Source: Gemmatimonadota bacterium
GTDB lineage: Bacteria; JBHIER01; G020348925
Assembly: GCA_020348925.1 (NCBI GenBank)
Contig: CP070758.1
Coordinates: forward strand, 3,127,338 to 3,191,337
Length of the DNA stretch: 64,000 nt
Reading direction: 5' to 3'
The notes beneath the pieces were generated by a model. The model was not told the DNA's origin. It ran no database searches and worked only from the letters and a program-made list of their open reading frames with translations. Positions within the stretch are counted from its first letter, which is position 1, and each line of letters opens with the position of its first letter. The position numbers were made by a program, and so were the translations under genes. Below are positions 37,601 to 45,632 of the stretch, piece by piece.

Positions 37601-38584
37601 ATACCGCCACCCGCCCCGACCGGCGCGGGTCGTATCCGTCTGGCTCCAGACCAGACAGTCCGCAGCGTTGATCATGAACTGGCGATACGTGACGCCGTTG
37701 ACATAGGTCTGCGGCCCGGACGTGATGACGGCATCCGGGGTGTTGCTGGCTACGATGGCCAACAGCGCAATCCCGTTGGCGTAGTTGTTGCTCGTCACAT
37801 ACGTCCCTTTTCCATCCCCATTCGCGTCCGGATCTCCGGCAAGCTGCATCCCGATATCCACCACCCCGACATGAGAAGAGGCAAAAAGCCAGTCCAGACC
37901 CAACTTGACATACTCAGCATAAATGTCCGTATCGATATCATTGGCCGGGAGATGCCCCTGGTTCTCAAAAGCCAAAATACACAGACCGGTGGTGCCCACC
38001 CCGTACTCGTAGGACGTTGTATACCAGTAGCCCTGCGAATACTGTTGCGTATAGAGGTAGCGAAGACCGTCTTCGATGGCGGCCAGTCGCCTGGTTTCGG
38101 TCACATCGGCCAGAACATTGATCCGAACCTCATCGGAGTCCGAGGCCCCGTCACCGTCGGTAACCGTCAGCCTGGCCGTCTTCACTCCGAAGGTCGTAAA
38201 CGTGTGGTTCACGGCGATGTAATGATCATCTGTCACCGTTCCGGTATAGACACTGTCTCCGACAACCCATTCGTACGTTCCTGTCCCCGAATCGCCCCAG
38301 TGGACATTGCCCCAGACGACGATTTCACGATTGGGCCACGTGTAGTACGTCGGCATCACGTTGACCCGCGGATCCGAATTTGCGTTCTTCATCGCCCCTC
38401 TCCAAGTGCTGGCCGGATCGATCTGTGTCTCCTCACGCACCTGCGGAACCGAGGGTCGATATGTCTTCAATAAGTCCTTCGCTCTCTTCAGCACGGCGTC
38501 CTCTTGGCCGATTCCCAACGAACAAAAAGACATCAGGACGATGAGACTTAAGGCACTCACGGCAAAACGATTTGATCGAAACAT
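34631..38584 (-). CDS. Multimodular surface protein: alpha/alpha toroid, PKD, CARDB, cohesin-like and dockerin-like modules, T9SS-type tail
   Basis: The protein has 1317 residues, with AAGGAGG before the ATG and a signal peptide (MFRSNRFAVSALSLIVLMSFCSLGIG). A PKD-like domain spans ~70-150. A prenyltransferase/squalene-oxidase-type alpha/alpha toroid follows at ~165-530 ('GLRYLYTQQYSQGYWYTTSYEYGVGTTGLCILAF...'). PKD domains occupy ~545-760 ('VADAGGPYAAHVGQQITFDGSGSYDPD') and a CARDB-like domain ~765-860. A cohesin-like module lies at ~870-1000, a dockerin-like calcium-loop region at ~1000-1080 ('DFDNDDDVDFADYALFLQYW'), and a second cohesin-like module at ~1095-1215. The C-terminal FlgD-like/type IX sorting domain ends the protein. 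It could organise other proteins on the cell surface. The toroid is also found in the protein at 39389-40582. Confidence 0.9.
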   Translation of the reverse strand: MFRSNRFAVSALSLIVLMSFCSLGIGQEDAVLKRAKDLLKTYRPSVPQVREETQIDPASTWRGAMKNANSDPRVNVMPTYYTWPNREIVVWGNVHWGDSGTGTYEWVVGDSVYTGTVTDDHYIAVNHTFTTFGVKTARLTVTDGDGASDSDEVRINVLADVTETRRLAAIEDGLRYLYTQQYSQGYWYTTSYEYGVGTTGLCILAFENQGHLPANDIDTDIYAEYVKLGLDWLFASSHVGVVDIGMQLAGDPDANGDGKGTYVTSNNYANGIALLAIVASNTPDAVITSGPQTYVNGVTYRQFMINAADCLVWSQTDTTRAGRGGWRYSSSTADYGSSDNSAVQWPALALEAAENSWGIVASGFVKTELAKWLYNSQVKNPRSDDFGGFGYTYDEEIDNITKTGAAICSHSYLKTSASDTAIENAIQFMVNHWNDTSDEYGWREHMNGNYYGMYAVAKGCRTIRYPDGSNIVTIGAHNWYDEYVDYLIYDASYGHDMNGSWPVGQWSGWGGSIEELSTAFGVLILSPGVFELPPVAVVVAADSVPPNSPVDLDGSQSWHQDPDKHILSWKWDFDKSDGVNWNNPDAEGKAVTNGSGYSLPLGVDRDTVYVTLQVTDDSSPTMTDTDEHAIIVNRGNHPPVADAGGPYAAHVGQQITFDGSGSYDPDQGDNIVLYEWDLDGDDAYDDATGVTTTMTWNVEYSGFVRLRVTDSNGAIGESQTTSVWTSLRDLSIATDDLTISNMFPNMGESVTISATIHCHTDQGATVAAVTIRFYDGDPDVVVNPIGSDQEVFNLTDGDSRTVQISWTMPDLDAHDIYVRIDPDGAVEEWNEGNNEVFKTIGSSATAQLYFEPDPCYLFGSVSSVVHLKIRDVKNLLGASITFFFVTNKVELLSISEGSFLYQNNPDNTGFMSDFDNTNGTGSVEFSLLGGIPKGISGGGTIAKLTFKAKVADPSSDLPFGNYTLRDTLNATIDVTHDDGRFEGIGDGDLLCDFDNDDDVDFADYALFLQYWNADPDDLTGDVARYPGPGGAGSPPWSKTNYPFPGEGVIDFEDHVVFALMYNWYKEAVRGGGAKYVSDPEMAGQALVMLKAEASVPVGEVFALRLEVEQVNRLLGAMAQVRFDPDILEVADVEQGPFLGNNGALISMVKGVDAHHGSIEISVVALGGQPLGVDGSGTVAVLRFTPKREGTTDIRIETSGLRDIMNRTIPLMNRNVHLTIGTDAIPSTYHLSQNYPNPFNPETEIQFGFPETGHVRLQIYNLLGQSVRILVDGVRAAGRYSVRWDGRDDAGADLPSGVYFYEFEAGDFLETRRMVLIK

Positions 38585-38647
38585 GATTCACAATCCTCCT
38601 TTTGAGCAGGCCATTCTGAAAGAATTCGATTATGAGACCGCGGTCCG

Positions 38648-39217
38648 TTACTGCGGTGGAAGAATTTCCCCGTGGTTGAAGCAGACATCCGCAACCGGTA
38701 CCGGTGGATTCGCCACAGGATAGTCGTACAATTCGACGGTCTCAAACGTGAGATCCGTTGTAGGATCGGCCACCTTGGCCCGAAACGTAATATCAGCAAT
38801 CGGCCCGTCCCCGGAAACGCCCTGAAATCCCTCTTTTCTCCCAAGAAGCCCGAAAATGACCGTGCCGGGTGTAGAGTAGTCCATTTCCGAGACGACAATA
38901 CTCGCCCCGGTGCTGGTAAAGAGGTTGTCGGCCAATCCGGTGATATCGATGCCGGTCACCTCCACTTTGTCGGCATCATACGTGATGACGACCCTGGCCG
39001 CGGTAAGATTCTCCGGATTGAGGATCTTCACTTCCAGGGTGACACTGTTGCCTGCGGACACGTAGGCTGGACTCGGACTGAAGGACAGTTGTAAGCGCCC
39101 GGCAGCACAGCCATCCGAGGGCCCCGTTCCACCATCACCGTCCTCACCGCAACTCACGACCAAAAAAGCAACCGCAACAAGTACCGTCACCATCCCCAAT
39201 TTTCGGAAATACCGCAT
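38648..39217 (-). CDS. Cohesin-like lipoprotein
   Basis: The protein has 189 residues. The start at 39217 has AAGGAGGG in front. The lipobox is 'LVVSC|GEDGDGG', so the mature protein is a lipid-anchored 22-ish-to-end chain with a Gly/Asp-rich linker. The remaining ~145 residues look like a cohesin domain ('VSAGNSVTLEVKILNPENLTAARVVITYDADKVEVTGI' ... 'GVSGDGPIADITFRAKVADP'). It lies 63 bases upstream of the multimodular protein that contains dockerin-like loops, which suggests the lipoprotein may anchor it or other dockerin proteins. Binding is an inference. Confidence 0.82.
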   Translation of the reverse strand: MRYFRKLGMVTVLVAVAFLVVSCGEDGDGGTGPSDGCAAGRLQLSFSPSPAYVSAGNSVTLEVKILNPENLTAARVVITYDADKVEVTGIDITGLADNLFTSTGASIVVSEMDYSTPGTVIFGLLGRKEGFQGVSGDGPIADITFRAKVADPTTDLTFETVELYDYPVANPPVPVADVCFNHGEILPPQ

Positions 39218-39304
39218 AGTAACCCTCCTTCTTTTAGAGTGAACGACCGATAGAGAAATCTGGAGATCCTCAACACCTCCCCCCCACCCATGATCTGACA
39301 AGTA

Positions 39305-39334
39305 TAAATATGGTAATTCCAACAGAATTGTCAA
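39305..39334 (-). promoter_or_regulatory. Predicted promoter of the cohesin lipoprotein gene
   Basis: On the minus strand TTGACA (39329-39334), an 18-base spacer and TATTTA (39305-39310; ATATTT with a 17-base spacer is equivalent), ~90 bases before the start codon. Confidence 0.5.
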
Positions 39335-39388
39335 GCTTTAATTGCGTCAGGCTGCGGGAGCAGGGATCGCAAGCGCTCTCTGAGATCT

Positions 39389-40582
39389 TTACTCCTCCAG
39401 CTCTTTCAGCGAAAGGGCTTGCTCAAGGGCCAAGATCGCGTAGGCCGTCACGAGATCCTTATTATTCTCCCACCATCGTCCCACCTGGTTCACCCAATAC
39501 CCGTCGCCGTGCTGAAGGCTTATGACCTTTTTCAGAAACTCCTCTCGCCAGTTATGTTCGACGTTGTTCTTATCGGTGACGATCTCCTCCCCGTAGACGT
39601 CCAAGGCTTTGGCCATGGTGTGATAGTAATAGTACAGGCCCTGGTCACCCATCTCGGGATTTTTATCCAAAGTGAAATGATCTCGAATCCAATCATACGC
39701 CGCTTGAACCCGCGGATCGTGACGGTCCACTTGGGCGTAGATAAAGCTCCTCATGCCCGCATACGTCATCGTCCCGTATGACGTCGTGCCACCGGCCTGA
39801 CTGAATCCGGGGTAGTATACAAATCCGCCGTCATCGGAGGCCCATTCCTGATCGTTCGACTCCCTCAGATTTTGACAGCGTTGAAGGAACAGAATCGCTT
39901 TTTCCCAGAAGAGCTCTTTGGAGCCGGCGGCGGTGCCGGTCACGGTCTGAGAATAGACCAGCGTCTCTCCCGTCCCTTCGCTCGTCGGTCGATAATTTTC
40001 CGACTCCTTGAGAGCCTCCAGGGCAAACTGCATATTGGACATATCCGGCCGTTCGTCACCACCGTACCCGATGCCGCCGTAGAAAACGTTGCTGGCATCA
40101 TATCCTTCCTCCTCGTCCGCCTGGAGGTCGATCAGAAAATCCCTGGCTCGCCGGATCGTCTCCGTATAGTCGGGATTGTCCGCAGCCACCAGAGCGACCA
40201 GAGCGACGGACGTATTGTACCCCGGCATATCGTGTAAGTAAATCCCACCATCCGGCTGAACACAGCGCAACAAAAATTGAATGCCGTTGTACACCGCGGC
40301 ATTATTCTCCTCAGTATACCCTCTGGGGCTTCTCAGGAAGGCCGTAATAACCAAAGAGGTGATACCAGGGTATGAGCTCCAGGAACCGTCATCCAGCTGG
40401 TTTTGCTCAAGCCAGTTGAGCCCCACCTCGATAGCATGCTCGACCTCCTTTTGGAGGGAGATCTCGATAACAGGTTCCGATCTCACCGAATCGCTTTTTT
40501 GAGCCAAGGCCAGGCTCGAGGGCAGGAAAACAATGAACCAGGCTGTCAAACCTTTTCGAAGAAGCTTCTTCTTGAATTTCAT
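39389..40582 (-). CDS. Secreted prenyltransferase/squalene-oxidase-fold (alpha/alpha toroid) protein
   Basis: The protein has 397 residues. The start at 40582 gives a signal peptide (MKFKKKLLRKGLTAWFIVFLPSSLALA|Q). The rest contains repeated toroid helices with 'QNQLDDGSWSSYPGITSLVITAFL', 'LRCVQPDGGIY...YNTSVALVALVA', 'GGFVYYPG' and 'SYGTMTYAGMRSFIYA', as in the squalene cyclase/terpene cyclase-like repeat family. The cyclase catalytic DxDD is not evident, and a periplasmic or surface location argues against terpene synthesis. The function is unknown. It starts 14 bases after the YdjY-like gene and shares its fold with the N-terminal part of the 1317-residue protein nearby. Confidence 0.85.
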   Translation of the reverse strand: MKFKKKLLRKGLTAWFIVFLPSSLALAQKSDSVRSEPVIEISLQKEVEHAIEVGLNWLEQNQLDDGSWSSYPGITSLVITAFLRSPRGYTEENNAAVYNGIQFLLRCVQPDGGIYLHDMPGYNTSVALVALVAADNPDYTETIRRARDFLIDLQADEEEGYDASNVFYGGIGYGGDERPDMSNMQFALEALKESENYRPTSEGTGETLVYSQTVTGTAAGSKELFWEKAILFLQRCQNLRESNDQEWASDDGGFVYYPGFSQAGGTTSYGTMTYAGMRSFIYAQVDRHDPRVQAAYDWIRDHFTLDKNPEMGDQGLYYYYHTMAKALDVYGEEIVTDKNNVEHNWREEFLKKVISLQHGDGYWVNQVGRWWENNKDLVTAYAILALEQALSLKELEE

Positions 40583-40596
40583 AGCAGATATCCTTG

Positions 40597-41301
40597 TCAA
40601 TCTTCAGTCCGCACATTCACGGCCTTTAGAATAAGGTTCACCGGCGTCCCTTTCTCAGGCACAAGGCTCTCGTTGACCCGATAGAGCGTGTCGTCTGCCC
40701 CGCTCGGCAGCGGATTGTTCAAGATCGCAAAGGGATCATGGAAGGTTGCAATGAGGCATCCCTCGAAATCAGCCATGAACGTTCCGTTTACGATTTTCGA
40801 ACCTGTGAAGATCCACGGGGTCTGCTCCATCGTCCTCTTCTCAGCGATATTGTACACCAGATCCTCAGCCCGATGCCTCTCAGGCTTCCCGTTCTCCTGC
40901 CATTCCACCCAGACTTCCAACGAATCACCCTGGGGGGTGTTGGCATCCCCCTGGTACTCGATATTTCCGCCCGGTTCCAACCCCATGAGGAGCAGAGCCA
41001 CTTGCAATTGATACGGCTCCACGTCCAGCACCAACGTACTTTCATGCAATTTCCCAAATCGCGTGCAGGCAAAATACTCAATCAAGCCTCGCTGCATGTT
41101 TATCTCGCCTTTCATGGAAAGCTCGTTGGTGTTCTGATCAAGGACGACAGCGCCGATTTGATAAACACCCTCAGCTATTTTTTCAACAGAGGGCTCATCC
41201 TTCTTCTGCGGTGTTTCCGATTCTTGACCGGACGTGGTGCCCAAAACGATGACGGTGGCCAAGAATCCGACCGCCATCGCCACTCTTCTGGATCGCGACA
41301 T
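40597..41301 (-). CDS. Secreted YdjY-like domain protein
   Basis: The protein has 234 residues. The start at 41301 gives a signal peptide (MSRSRRVAMAVGFLATVIVLGTTSG) with GAGG in front; an upstream in-frame codon at 41430 adds a non-signal leader. The body ('GLIEYFACTRFGKLHESTLVLDVEPYQLQVALLLMGLEPG...', 'WIFTGSKI', 'DFEGCLIATFHDPFAILNNPLP') resembles YdjY-domain proteins, common as secreted proteins in Planctomycetes and of unknown function. This assignment is from memory of the pattern. It is in an operon with the toroid protein downstream. Confidence 0.65.
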   Translation of the reverse strand: MSRSRRVAMAVGFLATVIVLGTTSGQESETPQKKDEPSVEKIAEGVYQIGAVVLDQNTNELSMKGEINMQRGLIEYFACTRFGKLHESTLVLDVEPYQLQVALLLMGLEPGGNIEYQGDANTPQGDSLEVWVEWQENGKPERHRAEDLVYNIAEKRTMEQTPWIFTGSKIVNGTFMADFEGCLIATFHDPFAILNNPLPSGADDTLYRVNESLVPEKGTPVNLILKAVNVRTED

Positions 41302-41464
41302 GATGGTCCTCAACTTCCAAAAGTAAAAAAAAGAGTGCACGAAAGTCCTTTCCTGCGTCCTGTCGGTCTTCGTGCCTCGAGAATTCGGACTGTTCATCCT
41401 CAATATAGTCTCAAAAATCACTCCGTGCAACGTTTAGGCTTCACAGCGCCTCTGGGCGGGCACG

Positions 41465-43822
41465 TCATATGGAGATCTCGGAAGATACGATGAAGCACCT
41501 TCCTGGCCCGTCAATCCCCGACCCGTGCTCCCTGTAAGCCTTGTCCAGGATGTTCTCCAAACCAACGCTCGCTCGTACAACATCTGTCACATGAAAACCG
41601 GCTCTGATATTGTGCGTGATCCATCCCGGGGTCCCCCCTATCGGGATTCGCACATCGGCCTCATCATCTGCGGACAGCTTATCCTGCCTGGTCGCAAATC
41701 GACTGAAACACTCGACCCACAGCCTCCGCTGAAGAGGACTCCATTGGACTCCGAGAAATCCGAAAGCCGGCGGAATCCGCCGCAGGGGCTCGTCCCTGCT
41801 GAGATCCCTTCCGGACGTCCAGGTGAAATGACCGAAGAGAGACCAACTCGGGACGACGAACCATTCCCCATGTGCCTCAAAACCCTTGATGCGGGCTTCG
41901 TTGATATTGACTTTCCTCCAGACCTGCTCGCCATCGAGAGTTGGCGAACCATGGTATGTGCTCGGTTCGCGGTCAATAAGGTCATCCAATTCAGTTACGT
42001 ATGCGGCGACAGCGCCGCTCAGAGACCGAGATCTGACTTTCAGGCCAATTTCGTAAGTGATGCTCTTCTCCGGGTTCAAACCCGGACTGGGTACCTCGAT
42101 GCCGGCGTGGAAATCGCCGAAGGTCGTTTCGTCATCGACATTGGGAGTCCGAAAGGCCTGGGCAATACTGAGAGTGACATTCACATGATGTGTTAATCCG
42201 TACACCGCGCCGAAACTGCCGGTCACTGCGTCGGTCGCAGCGTCAATGGCCCCAAAGGTGGAATCTTGAAGATCGGCCTTCAATCCGAAACAACTGTATC
42301 TCCCCCCGACTGACACCGAAACGTTCGGAAGAATTGAGACTTCGTCCTGGACGTATACGGCATAACTCTGAAAAGATGATCCATCAGGATACCTGGATCT
42401 CTTCGATTCGCTGAGCCCAGTCTCGACCTCGGTATCCCTCCTCTCGCTGCCGATGTCATCCCTGTAAGCCTCGACGCCGTATGTCAGGCGATGTCTCCGC
42501 CCGAGACTGGAATTCAGCTGGATACCGATACCCAGGGTTCTCGTGTTATCCTCCTCGACCGTCAACAGCGTCTCCCCTTCCTTCCGCTTCTTCCGCCCCT
42601 CATTCTGTCTGTGGTACGAAATCGTCGCTCTCAGCACTTCAATGTAGGGCGCCACGTGGCTCACACGGTAATCCACAAACAAGAGATCTCGATTTTGTGG
42701 CGAATACAGATAGGTGGCATACGCACCGCTGTTCTTTTTACCCGTTGCATACCTCCCCTCCGGATATTGATCATACCGGGGGACATCCTTTTGTCGCACG
42801 GCCTGATAAATCCATCTCCATCGGTGCTTCTCGGAGGGCTGGTACCAGAGTGTGATGTTCCCATCGATCTCCCTCCACCCGGTTGGAGATTCGATCCCCA
42901 AATCCCCCCCCGCCCTGAGATCGCCGACATCTCTGTACGTTGCCCCAATCGAGAACCCGAGCTTACGATGGCCACCCTTCAATTCCAAACGCCCCATCCT
43001 CTCCTTATCAGCGCTGGAATATTTTGAGGCGCACACGAGAGACGTCCTGAATTGCTCTTGCACATTGCCTGGCCCCTTCGTGATGATGTTGATGACGCCG
43101 CCCTGTGCATCGCTTCCGTAGAGAACAGAGCCCGGTCTTCGCACCACCTCTATCCTCTCCACGTCTTTGGGATCAACGGTGCTGACATACTGGTTGGGTC
43201 CATAGCGAAAGGTGGAATTGTTGAGCCTGATCCCGTCGATCAGAACGAGTACGTTGTACCCCATCAAGCCCCTTACAACAGGCGCACCATGCCCGTGCGT
43301 GGTCTTCTGCACGAAAATTCCTACCTCCTCCCTGAGAATCTCCGGAGTCGTGCGGGGTGTTCTCCGTTCGATCTCCTCCTCTTGCGCCACTGTGACGGCA
43401 TGGTGAGTCTGAAAAACATCTTTTTCAGTACGGGCTGCCGTGACGGAAATCTCCTCAAATTGCACGATCCTCTGCTGCAATTCAAAGTCCACCCTGACAG
43501 GCATCGTGCTTGTGACCCTCACATTTTCCGAACGATCGTCCCGATAACCAACAAGAGAAGCTCTCAGGCTGTACTCTCCCGGTGGAAGGTTCGGGATGAT
43601 ATACTTTCCCTCGGCATCCGTCGTCGCTCCCAGCGTCGTTCCCTCCAGGACGATATTGACTCCGACAAGAGGAATTTTGGTCTCCGTATCACGGACGCTC
43701 CCTACGATGGTGCCCTCAGGTTCGGAAAAGCCGGCGTTCGCAGCAAAGAGAGCGAGCATCAACCCTCGGAGGATCGACCGTGTCACCGTTTCGGTTGTCC
43801 CAGTGATACCGTGGACCTTCAT
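41465..43822 (-). CDS. TonB-dependent outer membrane receptor
   Basis: The protein has 785 residues. An N-terminal signal region is followed by a carboxypeptidase-regulatory-like domain ('GTIVGSVRDTETKIPLVGVNIVLEGTTLGATTDAEGKYIIPNLPPGEYSL'), typical of FCB-type receptors. Then comes the plug ('ISVTAARTEKDVFQT', 'GAPVVRGLMGYNVLVLIDGIRLNN', 'IEVVRRPGSVLYGSDAQGGVINIIT') and a ~550-residue beta barrel ending in an aromatic-rich strand (CFIVSSEISI). It imports a large or scarce substrate (siderophore, cobalamin or glycan); the ligand cannot be read from sequence. The start at 43822 is preferred because it begins closer to the signal, but 43849 is possible. Confidence 0.93.
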   Translation of the reverse strand: MKVHGITGTTETVTRSILRGLMLALFAANAGFSEPEGTIVGSVRDTETKIPLVGVNIVLEGTTLGATTDAEGKYIIPNLPPGEYSLRASLVGYRDDRSENVRVTSTMPVRVDFELQQRIVQFEEISVTAARTEKDVFQTHHAVTVAQEEEIERRTPRTTPEILREEVGIFVQKTTHGHGAPVVRGLMGYNVLVLIDGIRLNNSTFRYGPNQYVSTVDPKDVERIEVVRRPGSVLYGSDAQGGVINIITKGPGNVQEQFRTSLVCASKYSSADKERMGRLELKGGHRKLGFSIGATYRDVGDLRAGGDLGIESPTGWREIDGNITLWYQPSEKHRWRWIYQAVRQKDVPRYDQYPEGRYATGKKNSGAYATYLYSPQNRDLLFVDYRVSHVAPYIEVLRATISYHRQNEGRKKRKEGETLLTVEEDNTRTLGIGIQLNSSLGRRHRLTYGVEAYRDDIGSERRDTEVETGLSESKRSRYPDGSSFQSYAVYVQDEVSILPNVSVSVGGRYSCFGLKADLQDSTFGAIDAATDAVTGSFGAVYGLTHHVNVTLSIAQAFRTPNVDDETTFGDFHAGIEVPSPGLNPEKSITYEIGLKVRSRSLSGAVAAYVTELDDLIDREPSTYHGSPTLDGEQVWRKVNINEARIKGFEAHGEWFVVPSWSLFGHFTWTSGRDLSRDEPLRRIPPAFGFLGVQWSPLQRRLWVECFSRFATRQDKLSADDEADVRIPIGGTPGWITHNIRAGFHVTDVVRASVGLENILDKAYREHGSGIDGPGRCFIVSSEISI

Positions 43823-43905
43823 CCGCTGCCGTTCTCCCTGAAAGAGCATACCCCTCTTTTCAGTCCGTCTCCTCGAAGCGTCTTCCCGTTACGCTTCTCT
43901 GCTTT

Positions 43906-44688
43906 CTAATATACCCTCACCTTCACCCCCGTCCGGTCCGCAACCTCCTGAGCGATTTCTTCCAAAATCGATCGCTCCACCCTTTCGATTCGGCCATCCG
44001 CCGAGGGACGATCGATCGTGTACATTTGGACGTCGTTGGGTTTGATCCGCTCGAGGGCCTGAATCCAGGATTCTCTTTCCCGTCGGCCGATATTCTCCAC
44101 CCCTCCTCTCATGAAAGCGGACTGAATGGAAAGATCCTTCAAGTGACACAACCCTTCGATAATCTCTTCCAGGTCCAAGGAAGGGGCAGGTCGATTCACC
44201 GCTTGGAATGTCTCGGCATCACCGGCATCGAGTTTCATAATCCTTCTGTCCAGCTTCATGAGGGCCTCCCGGACGGAAGGCAGGTGAACGGTCGTCGAAT
44301 TCGACAATACGGCCACCGGCACGTCGGGGACGTATTGATCTCGGAGGGCTTTCACCTCATCGACGATCCCACTGAACTGCGGATGCAAGGTCGGCTCACC
44401 GTTCCCTGAGAAGGTTATGTATTCCGGACGCTCGTGTCGATCACTGAAGCTCTTGAGCGCCTGCCTCAGTTCATCGGTCACATCGGTCAGGGATGGGAAG
44501 TGAACCACCGAATCCGCCTGATCGACCGTTTTCACCTCCGTCACGCCGTAATGGCAGTAGACGCAGTCGAAGGAGCACAACTTCACATCGGATGGGAGAA
44601 GATTTATGCCCAGCGAGCTTCCGAGTCGCCGGGAGTTTACGGGACCGTAGACACAACTGGTTTGTAATGAATAGACCATATCGCTCAT
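43906..44688 (-). CDS. Radical SAM protein
   Basis: The protein has 260 residues. The CxxxCxxC cluster motif is 'CSFDCVYCHYG'. 'ITFSGNGEPTLHPQF' (the GGE-type SAM-binding motif) and 'AVLSNSTT' follow. 'CVYGPVNSRRLGSSLGINLLP' is a feature of a widespread family of stand-alone radical SAM proteins of unknown substrate. It lies 31 bases after the DUF4438-like gene, in the group that begins with lysine aminotransferase, but no functional link is proven. Confidence 0.88.
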   Translation of the reverse strand: MSDMVYSLQTSCVYGPVNSRRLGSSLGINLLPSDVKLCSFDCVYCHYGVTEVKTVDQADSVVHFPSLTDVTDELRQALKSFSDRHERPEYITFSGNGEPTLHPQFSGIVDEVKALRDQYVPDVPVAVLSNSTTVHLPSVREALMKLDRRIMKLDAGDAETFQAVNRPAPSLDLEEIIEGLCHLKDLSIQSAFMRGGVENIGRRERESWIQALERIKPNDVQMYTIDRPSADGRIERVERSILEEIAQEVADRTGVKVRVY

Positions 44689-44719
44689 CCTTATTCACTC
44701 AACAGGGAGGCACCGATGA

Positions 44720-45595
44720 TCAGCGAATCCCTATATAGTTCGCCACGTTTGCTTCGGGATCAATGGACGGGAGTATCTTTCCCTGAGAGGAGGTCAAGAC
44801 GGTCATCACACCGGGTCCATGTCCTGAGACGACACAATCACAGTGCACCACGACGCCGATGGACACCGCCCCTTTTCTGTAAACGCGGCCGTAGGTGTGA
44901 TCGGCATCCATTAGGGCGACCAGATCCCCTAAGCGGACATCCTCAAGCCCGTGCTCTTCAATGACCGTGGTATCGGCGAGTTGCATATCGTAATCGCCGC
45001 TGTATGCATGGGAGGTGCCGATACCTGATCCCATGGCTGCTGCCGGTATGGCCTGGGTAACGGGAACGGAGAGAACACCGTCCTCACAGGCGAGAGGTAT
45101 CTTTTCCAGGAGACCGGGATCTATATTCATCACTCTCACATCGGCGCAGTCGAGCAATTTCAATCCGAGGCCGCACGCTCGAACCATCACCTTGTCCCCG
45201 ATGACCAATGTCTTCAGAATCTCAGGCTCGAAATCGACCAGGACATGTTCAATCCCTCCGTGTTTCCCCGTCACAACACCCCTCTCTCCTTTGGCCTCCC
45301 CGGAGACCATTCTGGCCTCGTTTCCCACACAGCAGAGGATGTTCAGGGCAGTGTTTGCACTCTTCCCTTCCCCTTTTTCGAGGTTCTTGATGCTCACTCC
45401 CGGTTCAACATGGTCTCCCTCCCAACCGACCGCCTTGTCCCCGATACGAACGTTATACGTGATGCCTCCAACTCCAGGAAGAACGACGGCCTCACCCTCT
45501 GGGCTGATGTTGTACGGCATCTTTCTGAAAATGGGGCTGACCACCTCCCCCAGCACCGACATCACGACCAATCTCTCTCTGTTTGTCCGAATCAT
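44720..45595 (-). CDS. DUF4438-family protein of unknown function
   Basis: The protein has 291 residues, with no signal peptide. The Gly-rich 'VVLPGVGGITYNVRIGDKAVGWEGDHVEPGVSI', 'GKHGGIEHVLVDF' and 'VVVHCDCVVSGHGPGVMTVLTS' resemble the DUF4438 family known from Thermotogae and other anaerobes, whose role is not known. This is a recollection of the pattern. It lies 37 bases downstream of lysine 6-aminotransferase, so co-transcription is likely. Confidence 0.7.
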   Translation of the reverse strand: MIRTNRERLVVMSVLGEVVSPIFRKMPYNISPEGEAVVLPGVGGITYNVRIGDKAVGWEGDHVEPGVSIKNLEKGEGKSANTALNILCCVGNEARMVSGEAKGERGVVTGKHGGIEHVLVDFEPEILKTLVIGDKVMVRACGLGLKLLDCADVRVMNIDPGLLEKIPLACEDGVLSVPVTQAIPAAAMGSGIGTSHAYSGDYDMQLADTTVIEEHGLEDVRLGDLVALMDADHTYGRVYRKGAVSIGVVVHCDCVVSGHGPGVMTVLTSSQGKILPSIDPEANVANYIGIR

Positions 45596-45632
45596 CTATC
45601 CACCGAGTACGTCATACGGAAGGGTTACGGAA

